Shown piece by piece: positions 45,920 through 57,280 of a stretch of 64,000 nt of DNA; within the stretch, counting starts at the first letter, position 1; the number at the start of each line of letters is the position of its first letter. The translations under genes were made by a program, and so were the position numbers. Source of the stretch: Aquanectria penicillioides. Its lineage: Eukaryota; Ascomycota; Sordariomycetes; Hypocreales; Nectriaceae. The stretch covers positions 2,728,001 through 2,792,000 of the forward strand of contig PYIU01000009.1 in the NCBI GenBank assembly GCA_003415625.1, given 5' to 3'. The notes below the pieces were generated by a model. That model was not told the origin of the DNA. It did not search any database and worked only from the letters and a program-made list of their open reading frames with translations.

Positions 45920-47333
45920 ATGTATAAACGAGCCCTGATCCGCGGACTGGCCCTCGCAGAGCCGGCCCTCTTGCGACGACCGTCTCCGTGGATCCTGACC
46001 CGGCCGCTATCGGCCCCGTTGTTATCGCCATCCCGGCCCCTCTCCACCACCCGTCCGAATCGTGTCGCCGATGTGCGAAGCGTCACGGATCTCCCCGAGC
46101 GAACCAGCCCTCGGTATCTGCGAGGAACCAAGCCCGGGTCTTCTATGCTGTCGCTGAACTGGCCGAGGCCCCCCGAAATCTCCTGATAATCCAGAAGCTC
46201 TTCTCCGCCGACGTGGTGGAGGCCGTCGTTACCTTCTCCAAGCACATCAACGCCGAGTACCCAGATGTCAAGCTCGTCTTCGAGCCACGCATCACCGAGA
46301 CCCTCAAGGAACGCCTTGATTTCCCCATCTACGCGTCAGACAACCGGTCTGCCATCGCAGATAAGATCGACGTCATCGCAACCTTTGGCGGAGATGGCAC
46401 CGTCTTGCGAGCCGCCAGCCTCTTCAAGCTCCACGGCTTCGTGCCCCCGATTCTCTCATTCAGCATGGGAACCTTGGGTTTCCTGGGTGAGTGGTCATTC
46501 GAGGAGCACAAGAAGGCCTGGAGAGAAATGTACATGAGCGGAAGCGACGTAGCTATGCGGGACGCCGCCGTTCCACGAGGAGAATGGGACCTGGCACCCA
46601 CCGGGTCCTACGAGGGCTGGGAACGCATGACGGGCAAGAGTCTTGGAGCTCAGCGAGCTTCAAAGGTTCTACTACGACACAGGATCAAGGCCGATGTGTA
46701 TGACCCGCTGGGAAACAACGTCAACAACTTCCTGTCGGACACGCTGTCGCGTGATGCGCAGTCGGAGTCGAAGCCCATCGCCGGGACCAAGGAGCCTTCG
46801 CCATCCTTGAGGGCCATCAACGAGATCTCCGTCCACAGAGGGTCTCACCCTCACCTCGCCATCGTCGACATTTACCAAAACGGCCACTTCCTGACCGAAA
46901 CCACGGCCGATGGGATTCTGATCAGCACACCGACAGGCTCAACTGCTTACAGTCTGAGCGCAGGTGGTCCGATTGTGCACCCGCTTGTCAAGTCTCTCCT
47001 GATCACCCCTATTAGTCCGTGCAGCCTCAGTTTCCGATCCCTCGTGCTCCCCTCGACACAAAGGTCACACTGCGAATGAGCCCCAAGAATCGGGGTCGCG
47101 AGCTGGACCTCAACATCGACGGCAAGCGATGCGCCGGCGTCTCTCCCGGCAGCGAAATCCGCGTTGAGGGCGAGTTTGTCGGCCGGGCAGGTCCTGGTGA
47201 GGAGTGGCATGGTGGTGTCCCGTGCGTGATCCGAACCGAAGACGACGACCCGTGGGTGGGTGGGCTGAACGGCCTGCTCAAGTTCAACCACCCGTTTGGT
47301 CGAGAACCTATGGGAGATGAGTACTCCGATTAG
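45920..47333 (+). CDS. Mitochondrial NAD(H) kinase (POS5-like), with two apparent frame breaks
   Basis: The start [20 protein letters not shown] is Arg-rich without acidic residues, followed by SRPLSTTRP, a good mitochondrial presequence. The kinase core carries the nucleotide motif [12 protein letters not shown] (near 46385), [14 protein letters not shown], the NEISVHRG segment (near 46819) and [21 protein letters not shown] (near 46911; only part of a longer motif). It makes NADP(H) from NAD(H) inside mitochondria. The frame breaks after WPRPP at a six-C run (46169-46174) and again after [10 protein letters not shown] at a four-C run (47049-47052). One extra C at each site gives a continuous frame of 472 codons that ends at 47333 with the conserved [13 protein letters not shown] region. 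Loss of a POS5-type enzyme causes arginine auxotrophy and oxidative sensitivity in yeast, so two true disabling mutations would be surprising. Confidence 0.88.
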
Positions 47334-50300
47334 GCGGGCAGGATCAGGAACGAACTGGGACTTTGTACGGATAATTACTTGTAGACATATTTGATACCCC
47401 GCCGCTCCTTTTTCGGATTTCAGCCCATGGTTGGCAACTACAGGAACAAAGTATACGAGTTGACGTGCGTGACGGGAGGAGAGAGTCTGGTGTGCATCAT
47501 GATGCGCTAGCAGCAGCAGCAGTGGCAACACCAGCTGTAGAGCGCGGGCGGCTGTCATCGTAAAATCAGCGTCAGGAAAACAAATGTCAGCGATGACGTC
47601 GATTGAAACCATGTGAGATCTCGCTCCTGTGCCGATGCATGCATGCGACATGCACCGCCGCGTGCCCGCCCGTGTGAGCGAGAAAAAGCTTGGGGGTCGG
47701 ATGCTGAGCGCCCGGAGAGGGGACCGCATACACCGCCGGAGGTGGAGGCGGCCGCGGCGCCAGCGGAGCCATCGCGCAGCCGAGAGGCGCATTGAGGCGC
47801 TGAGTCGGGAGGTCAAAGAAGGCCGAAAGTTCCGGCTCGGTGACATATTACATGCATCCAGGTGGGAACAGTTTAACTGGGCTTTGCACCAATGTTTGAT
47901 GCGGGCACTGTATGCACGGCGGAGTGCTTCTTCTCCTTTCTTCGTCTGTTTCTGCTATGCACAGTCCAGAAACTGGCCTGTCTGTACCGGCGTATTCGGT
48001 ATGCATGCAGTACAAGCACATGTAAGTTGGGGGAGGGGACTCGATCCACGTTGCAGCACGTTAAGTCAAAGCATAAAGCATGAACGCCGATTCCTTTTTC
48101 CACGGTTCGTAGCGGGCGGTCGTGCGCTGGCAACCCGCTGGCCCCAATGGCCGAGACCCCAGGCTCGGTCACCGGAGGCCAAGAGCCAAGCAATCAATCC
48201 GTCAAGCGAAAGGGGGGGGGGGGGGGGGCAGCCGGCCAGCGGGCGGGCGGGGGCTATGGAAAAAGCGGAAGAGGATGTTCCTGGGCATTGTTTCGCAAAG
48301 AGAAAATGAATGCGAGGAGCTGAGAAGCGACTGGGCAGTGCACGCCTCATATCGCATGGTGACGCGCTGGGCACGTTGCGGGGAGCTCTGCTGCTCGTGG
48401 TGGTGCCTGTGGTGCTGCAAAGCCGTCAACCAACCACAAGAGCTGTGGAGGCAACGTCTCTTGGCGATACCAAGGCTTCGCCGGCCCGCGAGATGGGCAA
48501 AGAAAATTACGACGGAAGCTACGGAACGAACGAGGTGACCATCATTGGTGGCTTGTTCTCGTCATTTTGGTTGCTGGGTGGGTGGTTTCGACGACGGCAG
48601 CTCGCCGAGCGAGGCGGAAAAGAAGGAAGAATGTTGCGAAATGCCTGCGTACCTGCGCGTGTGCATGCGTCGGGCTTCATTTCCTCGTCAGCTTTACATA
48701 GAAACGGCATCGCGCTCCAGTTACAGATCCCGAATCCTCAATCCCACATTTACGTAGTGTCAGAGTCAGCCCGCGCGCCCGGGATCGTGCCGAGCAGCAT
48801 CACCCACGGTCCCCTATTCCCGATCCTCCCCCATTCCCTAATAGTTATTTCCCCCCTCGACAACCCGTGCCAGACGTCGGCACACCCATCATCCTTCGTC
48901 ACCGTTCAAGAGGCCGTCTTGCCGTCTTGGCGGTCCTCTGGGCGCTTGTTCCATTTCGCCAAGTTCACCCAACACAAGGGGGGCCAAGCGCCAAGAGTAA
49001 CCTGTGGGCTTGGCCCGCTGACGGGCTGGCGAACGAGGAGCAGGGCGGCTTCTGAGACACGAGATTTTTGTTGATCCAAGCCAGGACTCGGCGTCTCGTT
49101 CTCCATGGGGCCTTTGAGAAGCTACGTACAGGGAAGTTGCGTGCGCTGGTGTGCTGGCAACGCTCTTGGCGAGTCTTTCTCGGCGCCGATGGTCTAGGGG
49201 GACGGACCCAATTTCCGATTCCCCCATCGTCTTCGGATAGTCAGCATCGTCGGGTCGGCGATGTCAGAGAAAGGGATGGGAGAGCCCGAACAAACCGGGC
49301 GCGTTTTATGGTGGCCTGTGTGCGAGCATAGACTCTGGTAGTTGATGGGTTGGGGTCATTTTCTATCCATGATGTCTTGAAATCAGTGGAGCCCAGTCCA
49401 GGGAGCTCAGCTCTGCAGACCTCGCCTCGGCAGCTACAGATAATAGTGGATGCCCGCCCGCGCAGTGGGGGGCGTGCTAGTCCGTAGTGTGTGCAGGTAC
49501 TCCGTGCTGGGTGGGGGGCTGTGGCCGTCGCGCGGGTGCAGCAGGGGACGGTTCCTCCAGGGGAGGAGGCGATGTCATTGTCACGTCAATGGAAATAGAA
49601 GATGCTGCTGCCCTAGAAACCAAGTGAAAGCAGGGTCCAGGCTCCCCCGTCCCCATGCGCACGCGCCGCCAAGTGACGCTGCAGAGGGCCTCCAATGGCT
49701 GCTCCAGCGATTAAGGCCTGCGCAGCGTCAGCAGGTGGCCCTAGTGAGCTGCCACCATACCAGACAGCACCAATCCGTATGTACCTCCATACTTGCTTCA
49801 CTCCGCCACGGGAGACGGCCATTGTATTTGCAGTGCCTTGTGCCTTGTGCCTTGCCGACGTTCTCGTCCTGTCACGTGTCTCATCATCCCGGCGGACCCG
49901 GCGATGGATCCACGGAATGCCACTATGCTGTCAGATTTGGCGAGGGGAGGGGAAGGGAGGGGAGGGAATATCATATGCCATGTGTAATATGAGCGCGCAG
50001 CTGGCTGAGCCCTTTGCTCACAGTGGCTACCTCTTACATGAGCATGTGTGCGGATACATTACATCAGACACTGCCAAGCCGCAGGGCCTTGGCCGTGTCC
50101 ATGTAACTCTATTCCTCGTCGCCGTTTCTAAATGCAAATCCCCCCCCCCCCCCTTCCTCCACATCCTCCTCCGCCCCGGACAGCCCGTGCCGTGGAGACC
50201 GACGGCATTCACAGCATCTGTATGGATGCATACGGATACAGGCACACGCTGACGGACAGGACTGCGCCGGCCGAAGCGTTACTTGGCTGGGCTGACTTTT

Positions 50301-50880
50301 TGCTTGGCGCCCCAGAAAAAAAAAAACTGAGCGGCCGAGAACAATTTAACTGTCCCGTCTCTCTCATCCTGCACCTGTTCCTTCTGTCCTCTGTTTTTCA
50401 CTTTTGGCTCCTCGGGCTTATTTCCTTTTTATTTTTTATTTTTTTTTATTTGGCAACGTCTCCCGTGGTGTTCTGGACGTTCTGGACCCTCCTAGTCACT
50501 TTTTGCTTGTGCTCGCCTCTATGCCATCGTCCCTCGTCCTTGTCTCAACCCGCGCCACACGAACGTCTGACAGACTCCACGCCGCCCGCAAACGGTTCCA
50601 AGCCATCTTTTTTACCTAGCTGTGGCACATTCTCCGCCGGGGCATGTCAATTTCGAGTGCGCTACGCTATAGCTCTCGCTCTCGCTCTCCCTCCGCTTCC
50701 TCATATTTCTTCTCAAACCACAAAAAGGGCGCTGCTGCTCTTGGCTGTCCCTCCTAAAAGCGCGAGCAGCAGGGGAACCTATTCCCTTTTTCCCTTCGCA
50801 TTTGCCTTGTCTGTTGGGTATCATTTTTAAGCCCCATTTGTATCGTGTCTCTCTACTGCTGCTGGAGTAGACCATCTAGC
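47334..50880. other. Long upstream region of the phospholipase gene
   Basis: No gene is supported in 3.5 kb. It contains a 17-base poly-G tract (48212-48228) and a 14-base poly-C tract (50140-50153). Frames of up to 254 residues lack family resemblance and overlap on several frames. The final 450 bases are C/T-rich and resemble a promoter and leader. Confidence 0.5.
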
Positions 50881-53055
50881 ATGGCTCCTCTCTCAACTTG
50901 CTTGTCGGTGCTCCTGGTTACGGCGGCGGCCATCTCGCCCGCCTCCGCCACTCCCCATCCTGTCGGTATGTTTGCCTCTGCTCTTCGTCCTTGTTCCCTT
51001 GTCGCGATCCACTAGACGTCCGTCAATTGTCTGCGGGCGGCGGGCGACCCCAGAGAGAGTCTGTTCGCGCTTAGCTGCAGCATGGTGTCGCGCGTCTGTG
51101 TGCGGCACGGGAGTATGTGCGTTTTATTTCAGATACAGTGTTTTGACGTCACTCACAGCCGACGACCTCCACGACGCCTTTGGTCAAATCGCTGGCGACT
51201 CCCTCACTTCCTATTCCTCGTCTCAATTAGCCCGTCGAGGAACCCCCCAGGCCCCAGCGGCTACGTCCCCTCCAATGTCTCATGCCCGAGCACCCGCCCG
51301 ACGATTCGCAACGGCACCGGCCTGTCCGACCAGGAGATTGCATGGCTGCCAAAGCGCCGAAACGCGACCATCCCCTACATTCGCCAGTTCCTCAAGAGGA
51401 TAACCATCCCCAACTTCGACAGCGAAACCTACCTCAAAAATGCCGAGACCGACGGCGTCTCGCTCCCCAACATTGGCATTGCCGTCTCTGGCGGTGGCTA
51501 CCGTGCCATGTTGTCCGGCGCCGGCGCATTGGCGGCATGGGACATCCGCTCCGACGGTAGCACAAAGGCGGGAAACCTGGGCGGGCTCCTGCAGAGCGCG
51601 ACCTATGTCTCGGGTCTTTCGGGTGGCAGCTGGCTCCTGGGCAGTTTGACCATCAACAATTGGACCTCCGTCCAGGAGAGCGTGAACTATCCCGGCATCT
51701 GGCAGCTCCAGAACTCCATCTTCTCCGGCCCGGAGCAGTACAGCCTCCTCGGTTACTACAACTCCATCTTCGACGACGTCTCCGACAAGAAGGATGCCGG
51801 CTACGAGCGATCTCTCACCGACTACTGGGGCCGCATGCTGTCGTACCAGCTTATCAACGCTACCGACGGTGGCCCTGCCATCACCTGGTCCTCCATTGCT
51901 GATGACGAGGGCTTCAAGTCCGGCAGCCAGCCTCTCCCCTTCGTCGTTGTCGACAGCCGCAACCCCAACGAGACCATCATCTCTCTCAACTCTACCGTCT
52001 TTGAATTCACCCCCTGGGAGCTTGGCACCTACGACCCTACCATCCGAGGTTTCGTCCCCCTCAAGTATGTCGGTTCCGAGTTCAACAACGGCGTGCTGCC
52101 CAAGGACAAGAGCTGTGTCCGCGGCTTTGACAACGCCGGTTTCGTCATGGGCACTTCCAGCAGTCTGTTCAACCAGATCGTGCTCTACCTGAACGACAAG
52201 AACAGCAGCTACGTTCCCAAGGATGTCCCCGAGTTTGCCGTCAGCGCCGTGTCCAAGGTCCTCGAGTCCATCGGCGACGATAACAACGACATTGCCGACT
52301 GGACGCCCAACCCCTTCAAGGGCTGGAACGGCGCCAACAACTCTTTCGCCACCAACAACCGTCTGACCCTCGTCGACGGAGGCGAGGATCTCCAGAACGT
52401 CCCTTACTACCCCCATCTGCGCCTTGAGCGCAAGGTCGACGTCGTCTTCTCCTACGACTCATCCGCCGATACCGAGACCTTCTGGCCCGATGGTGCATCT
52501 GCCATCGCCACCTACGAGCGCTCCCTCAACAACATCTCCGAGGGTTCCTCGTTCCCCGTTGTGCCCGGCAAGAACACGTTCCGCAACCTCGGCCTCAATG
52601 CTCGCCCTACCTTCTTCGGCTGCAACGCCACCAACACGACGAACCCTGCCCCGCTCATCGTCTACATCCCCAACTACCCCTACGTCTACGCTGCCAACAT
52701 TTCTACTTTCCAGATGACCATCAACTCCACGGAGCTCTCTGCCATCATCGAGAACGGCTACTCCGTCGCCACCCAGCTCAACGGCACCCACGACAAGGAC
52801 TGGCCCGTGTGCGTTGCCTGCGCTATGCTGTCTCGCAGCTTCGACCGCACCAACACCACCGTCCCTGCAAAGTGCCAGTCCTGCTTCCAGAGCTACTGCT
52901 GGAACGGCACCCTGGACGAGCGCACTCCCGCGCCTTACAACCCCACCTTTATCGGTACTCGCATCAGCGTCGCCAGCTTTGGCAACAAGCTCGTCAGCAG
53001 CGCCATCTCCGCCACGGTGGTAGCAGCCGTGGTCGGCTTCACCTTGGCTCTATAA
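50881..53055 (+). CDS. Secreted, GPI-anchored phospholipase B / lysophospholipase
   Basis: Exon 1 (50881-50965) encodes the signal peptide MAPLSTCLSVLLVTAAAISP. The main exon runs to 53055. Catalytic motifs of the cPLA2/PLB family are GIAVSGGGYRAMLSGAGA (near 51475, Arg), GLSGGSWLLG (near 51613, Ser) and LVDGGEDLQNVPYYPHL (near 52372, Asp). There are many N-glycosylation sites and a C-terminal hydrophobic GPI signal (SAISATVVAAVVGFTLAL). The N-terminal junction is uncertain. A donor at 50966 can join an acceptor at 51158, giving LTSYSSSQLARRGTP, but this needs one extra C in the run at 51243-51248 to reach PSGYVPSNVSCP. Alternatively a longer intron ending at 51250 joins directly with no frame problem (630 codons). 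I favour the first because an LxRR segment often precedes this region in relatives. The enzyme removes acyl chains from phospholipids outside the cell. Confidence 0.92.
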
Positions 53056-56000
53056 ATGCAGCAGGGTTCCCATTTCATTCTTCAATCAACAATATGCTTT
53101 TTTTTTGGTAAAATTTTCTTCAGTCGATTTAAGAAGAGGGCAGAGAAGCATAGGAGTTTATCTTGGGTTACTTGATCTTTTTTCGGGCCGCATGGGCCCT
53201 TTTTCTTGGGTTATCCTCTGTACATATGTACGTATGTGTGTGCGCGAAGCATGAGACACGGCCGAAACCGCGTGGGATTTTCTCGAGGCATGTAGAACGG
53301 CATGAAAAAAAAAATATTTTGGAATATGGAAATATCCAGGTTTGGGTGGGGGAGAGAAGAAATAAGGGTAAAGATGAGAGGTAGAGCGGTTGATTTTGGT
53401 TATTATTTAGTTTTTTTCTTTTTCTTTTTGGGATACCTCGGTAGCTGGCTCACGATGCACGAGGAGCGCAATGCAATGCGGCATGGCATCAACGATGTCA
53501 TGGCCATCGATAAACCACTCACTACCCGTTTCCTTTCTCTGCCGGATTTCGGCCCGTGTCGAAAGCATGCTGCATCTTTCCGATCGCAGATCCTTGCTTT
53601 TCGTTAGATCTCGTTTCGGCCCGTGACGAAGCGAATTTGTGGTTCCCCTTCCAGTCCCCGATCTCCCGTTAGTCCTGTTTCGGCGTTTATCGACGAGAGA
53701 GGATCGCAGTTCAGCTTGCGTGGTCACAGGCGGCAGTGAGCAACAGGCTGGTGGTCCTGAGAGGTCTTGTAAATGATTGACTCATCAGTGTGTGTTTTAT
53801 CCACGGCTTCTCTCTGCGTTATTGTCTTGTCTTGTGTGTGAATTTTTTATGTATTTTTTCAACATCTCATGCCAAAAACCCAACGCGCACCGTCGCACCG
53901 TCATCGTTTCTCTGCACCGTGTCTGGGGATCCACCCACCACGTTGGTCATCTTGCGATTGAGCACATTCCTCCACTCTATTCCCCTCCCGCATCCCGCGC
54001 CGCAGGACCCTGGTTTGTAATCCCGATTGTGAGTACCGCATAGAGTATTGTAAGTTGGTCATGTGGCGGAGGCTGCTCTTAGGGTCCCTGATTAGTGGGA
54101 ACGGCCAAACCGAGAACCTTAATAGCACAATCCTCCCATCCCACACCAGGGCTCTCATGAATGCCCTCAAAAGTTAAAAGTTGGAAGGGGAGGGCGGAGT
54201 TTTATGAGGGAGCAGCAGCAATGGGCGAATATCAGAACGCCAGATCTATCAAGGAATCGCACTAAAGTCGGGTGTGGTGATGACCTCTCTCGGACAACCA
54301 TCGCGGCGTGGCGTTAGGAGTTCTCGGCGCATTCACGTTGAGCGACCGTGGCTTTGGGAGTTATGAAGGCTTCTTCTTTTGGCGGTTCTGGACTCTTTTG
54401 AGATATGCAGCCGGGCTAATGGGGATGCAAACGACTGGCCTAGCCTCTCGTTGATAACCGTTCCTCGCTACCCTCCGATCCGTTATTTATGTGGTGAGTT
54501 AGGCGTTAGTACGCTTTGGGCAGCCAGAGGTCAGCCAGGCCACCAGCCCCCGGAGATTCCAATATCCCTCGAAAGGTTATTTCAATAACGTTCGCACGCT
54601 TAGTTCCGTGTGGCACTCGTGGCTGTATTAGTTAAGATGTGGCGCCTACTATATTCAGGGTTGAGTCGAACTGTCGACTTACAAGGCGATGTGTGGTTTT
54701 GGTACCGTTGTATGCGTCAATATGCTCATACGATGGCGATTTCTCTATTTGGCATGTATCTTCTTACCAGCCTAGTTATCTGGCGTCTTGGGCGACAGAC
54801 CTAGCTAGTCTAACTAGTGTATTATGACGCACATTGAAAATTGGTGTGGTGGTTGAACAACGTCCCGCAGAACCAACACCACCAGCATGCACCAAGGATG
54901 GAAAAAAAGAAACTTGAACAAAGAACGGCCATGGGATGAAAGTTGATCTTCTCTCTTATTATCCCTTCGCGACTCTATCAATCAACTTTTCTTTCGTCTT
55001 CAGTAAGTTCGCAAAGTTGCTGAGGCTATGCGTAACCTTCGCCAGGATGACATCGTTTGTTGAGTGGCAACGGACCGTTTGAAAAGCATCTTCAACAATG
55101 AAATAGCCTCCTCCTCATTATGTGTGGCTTTTTTGTCGACACTGCATCATCCTTGAAGATAGCTGGTGAGTTTGAAACGATCTTGGCATTTACTTTTCTA
55201 AGAGAATTTTGAACCTGCACGACATCCTTATACAGTTGCTGCGAGTAGGCTCGGGCGCAGTTTGGGGGATTGTGTGAGAATTTGGGTAGATGATGACAGT
55301 TGAGACGAATATAAAGGCTGGAGATGGCTGTCCCAGGTGAGCTTTAGAATCACAACGACCTCAGGATGTTTCTCCAGTATTGCTAGAATCACTCGGTCTT
55401 CGTATGTCCAACTTATTTACAGATTGTTGTAAACTCATTGACTTCATAACTTGCACCCAAGATGAGGTTCACTCCCACTACTTTTCTCCCTCCCACCGTT
55501 GCTTGGACTCCAGACATCTGGACTGCAGACAGCCGTTTCGACACCCCTCTACGGAACGGATGTCAATGAGTGTCATGACATTAGAAACTAGCTCTCCTTT
55601 GCGGCCAACTAGATCAAGTTCGCCATTGATGAAGTCAAGGGCGTGCCCAATCCTAATGCGGTTGTTGTATATGCTGGCACTAATTGCAGCGGTCTCAGCT
55701 TCCGGGACTGAGAGGGACACTTTACATCTCAACAAGGGTAATTCGAAGCTTCAGAGTGTATACGTTCAGTTCGCGCTATCGTGGCGCACAAGGAAGATAG
55801 AATGTCGTTTTCGTCAGTAAGGTCATGTATAAGCTTGAAGGTTGATGCTAACCCAAGCAAGAGGTTGACGAAGGCCTTGGTAAAGGCGACGATTGCACAG
55901 CGTTCTAGAACCGTTGGAGGTCAGGCCAGTGCCAAGTTCGTCATGTAATTGGGGAAAATCAGATGACATGGAGCATCAATGCACTTCGTCTTTTGGCTTA

Positions 56001-56777
56001 ACATTGAACAGCGCGCACTTTGTACGCTGCGTTCCCTGTTACCTGGGTTGGTGGTGGTTGCGTGTGCTTTGTGCTTTGTGCTGCAAAAAGGCTCGTGCTC
56101 AGTTTCCAGACCAATTCTGCGCAGCATGCTCTCGCTTGGACCGCGATTTCCATTCTCGAAACCCTGAAAGAAGCATCGATTCATTGCCTCTTCTCTTCTC
56201 CTTCTTTTTTCTCGTGTCTTCCGTGCGTCATCCTTTTCGTGTCGACTGCTGCGCTGCACTACCAAGAAACAAGTGCCGGATGGATGTAAGTGCCTAGTAC
56301 GGGCCCACCTCCAGAATCTGTGCAGTCTACGGATACCTAGCGAGTCGCTTTGTGGGGCCGAGTCCCGACGGGTCGCGCCTCAACTTGAGCGCCGGACCCG
56401 GGTGGCCAGAGAACGGCGCAACTGGGCGCTGTGATCTAGATCTCCGCACAACTGTAGGTTCGATTTAATGGCCCGATAGGAGGCTCTCGTAGAGGGGGAA
56501 GAAATACACCTTGACCAGTCTAGAAGTCCCCCAAGTATCCCGATCTCTGCGCCAAAAAGTTTACGGTGGAGCTACGGCCACTTGGATCCGCGTTTGGTGG
56601 GGAAGGCTATTTGCGGCAGGTCGGGATCCAGTGGCTTGGGTGATCAGGACATCACAACTGGTTTTTGAGTTAAGATTTCGATTTGGAGGGTTAATTATCG
56701 GGGGCGCATGGAGCTGAAAGATACTGGACGAGCTGAAGTGGTGGAATATGAGGACAAGAGAGTTTGCAAAGCCTAGG
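53056..56777. other. Intergenic region with a possible decayed gene fragment
   Basis: No complete gene was seen in 3.7 kb. On the minus strand at 55478-55735 there is a protein-like frame (GHALDFINGELDLVGRKGEL, MTLIDIRSVEGC) and, just upstream at about 55780-55900 in another frame, IVAFTKAFVNLLLG-like sequence. This could be a degraded gene, but neither a start nor a complete frame exists. The remainder holds small open frames without resemblance to known families. Confidence 0.4.
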
Positions 56778-56783
56778 TATAAA
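56778..56783 (+). promoter_or_regulatory. TATA box of small secreted protein A
   Basis: TATAAA lies 204 bases before the ATG and 146 bases before the donor of a predicted leader intron. The paralogous gene has the same element at nearly the same distance. Confidence 0.5.
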
Positions 56784-56923
56784 GACTTGAGGGCCGAGGA
56801 GTGCTGTCCAAAAAGCACCATGGTCATATTGCAGCAGCCAGCAACAGCAGTCATCAGACATCGAGTTGCCAGCGACCTGCCAAGATTCGGCAACCAACGA
56901 ATTCTCGATATCTCTCTGAGACA

Positions 56924-56971
56924 GTACGCCTCACCTCAATCTCCCTTGGGTGTCTCACCTAACGGTTACAG
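56924..56971 (+). other. Predicted 48-bp leader intron of small secreted protein A
   Basis: GTACGC at 56924 and CTAAC...TTACAG ending at 56971 bound a 48-bp intron that ends 10 bases before the ATG. The paralogue has a predicted intron of the same length in the same place (59212-59259). Confidence 0.5.
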
Positions 56972-56981
56972 CATGCCAACA

Positions 56982-57280
56982 ATGAAGTTCACAATAATCT
57001 CCCTGCTCCTCCCCTCGTCTCCGGATGGAGCGTCAAGGTCATCCTTCCAACCGGTGAATTCGTCATTCAGGATGGGACCGCGCCCTCGGGATGCTACACC
57101 TTGGTCACCAAGCAAAATGTTTCTCAAGTTGAATTCGACTCGACGACACCTATCGAGTACCCGGGCGCCAAGTCATTTGAGCTGTACAGAGACAAGAAAT
57201 GCACCGATATGAATTACCGCAACGACAAGGGAGACTGGCATATCAACCAACGCAGAGTGCAGAGCTACAGGATAATTTAA
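56982..57280 (+). CDS. Small secreted protein A, with one apparent frame break
   Basis: The start MKFTIISLLLP is a signal peptide. The frame shifts at the CCCC run 57011-57014; with one extra C the protein continues as VSGWSVKVILPTGEFVIQDG and ends SYRII at 57278-57280. The length, 299 bases plus one, is exactly 100 codons. The mature protein is about 80 residues with two cysteines (SGCYTL, DKKCTDM), which could form one disulfide. No known domain was recognised. It is paralogous to the broken gene at 59270: both have the same signal-peptide form, an aligned Cys in an EL[YF]xxxKC motif, and end with R[VS]xSYR-type residues. The function is unknown. An effector or other secreted-peptide role is possible but is only inferred from size, secretion signal and duplication. 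Confidence 0.72.

Noticed and set aside
47629..48309. 226-residue open frame
   Set aside because: Arg/Ser-rich, crosses a poly-G tract, and has no homologous features.
48310..49074. 254-residue open frame
   Set aside because: No domain, low-complexity composition, and overlapping alternatives on both strands; likely non-coding upstream DNA of the phospholipase gene.
51280..52416. Minus-strand frame of 378 residues
   Set aside because: Antisense shadow of phospholipase B caused by strong third-position C bias.
55478..55735. Minus-strand 85-residue frame
   Set aside because: Looks like a piece of a decayed larger gene, but the flanking frame changes could not be resolved and no domain is certain.
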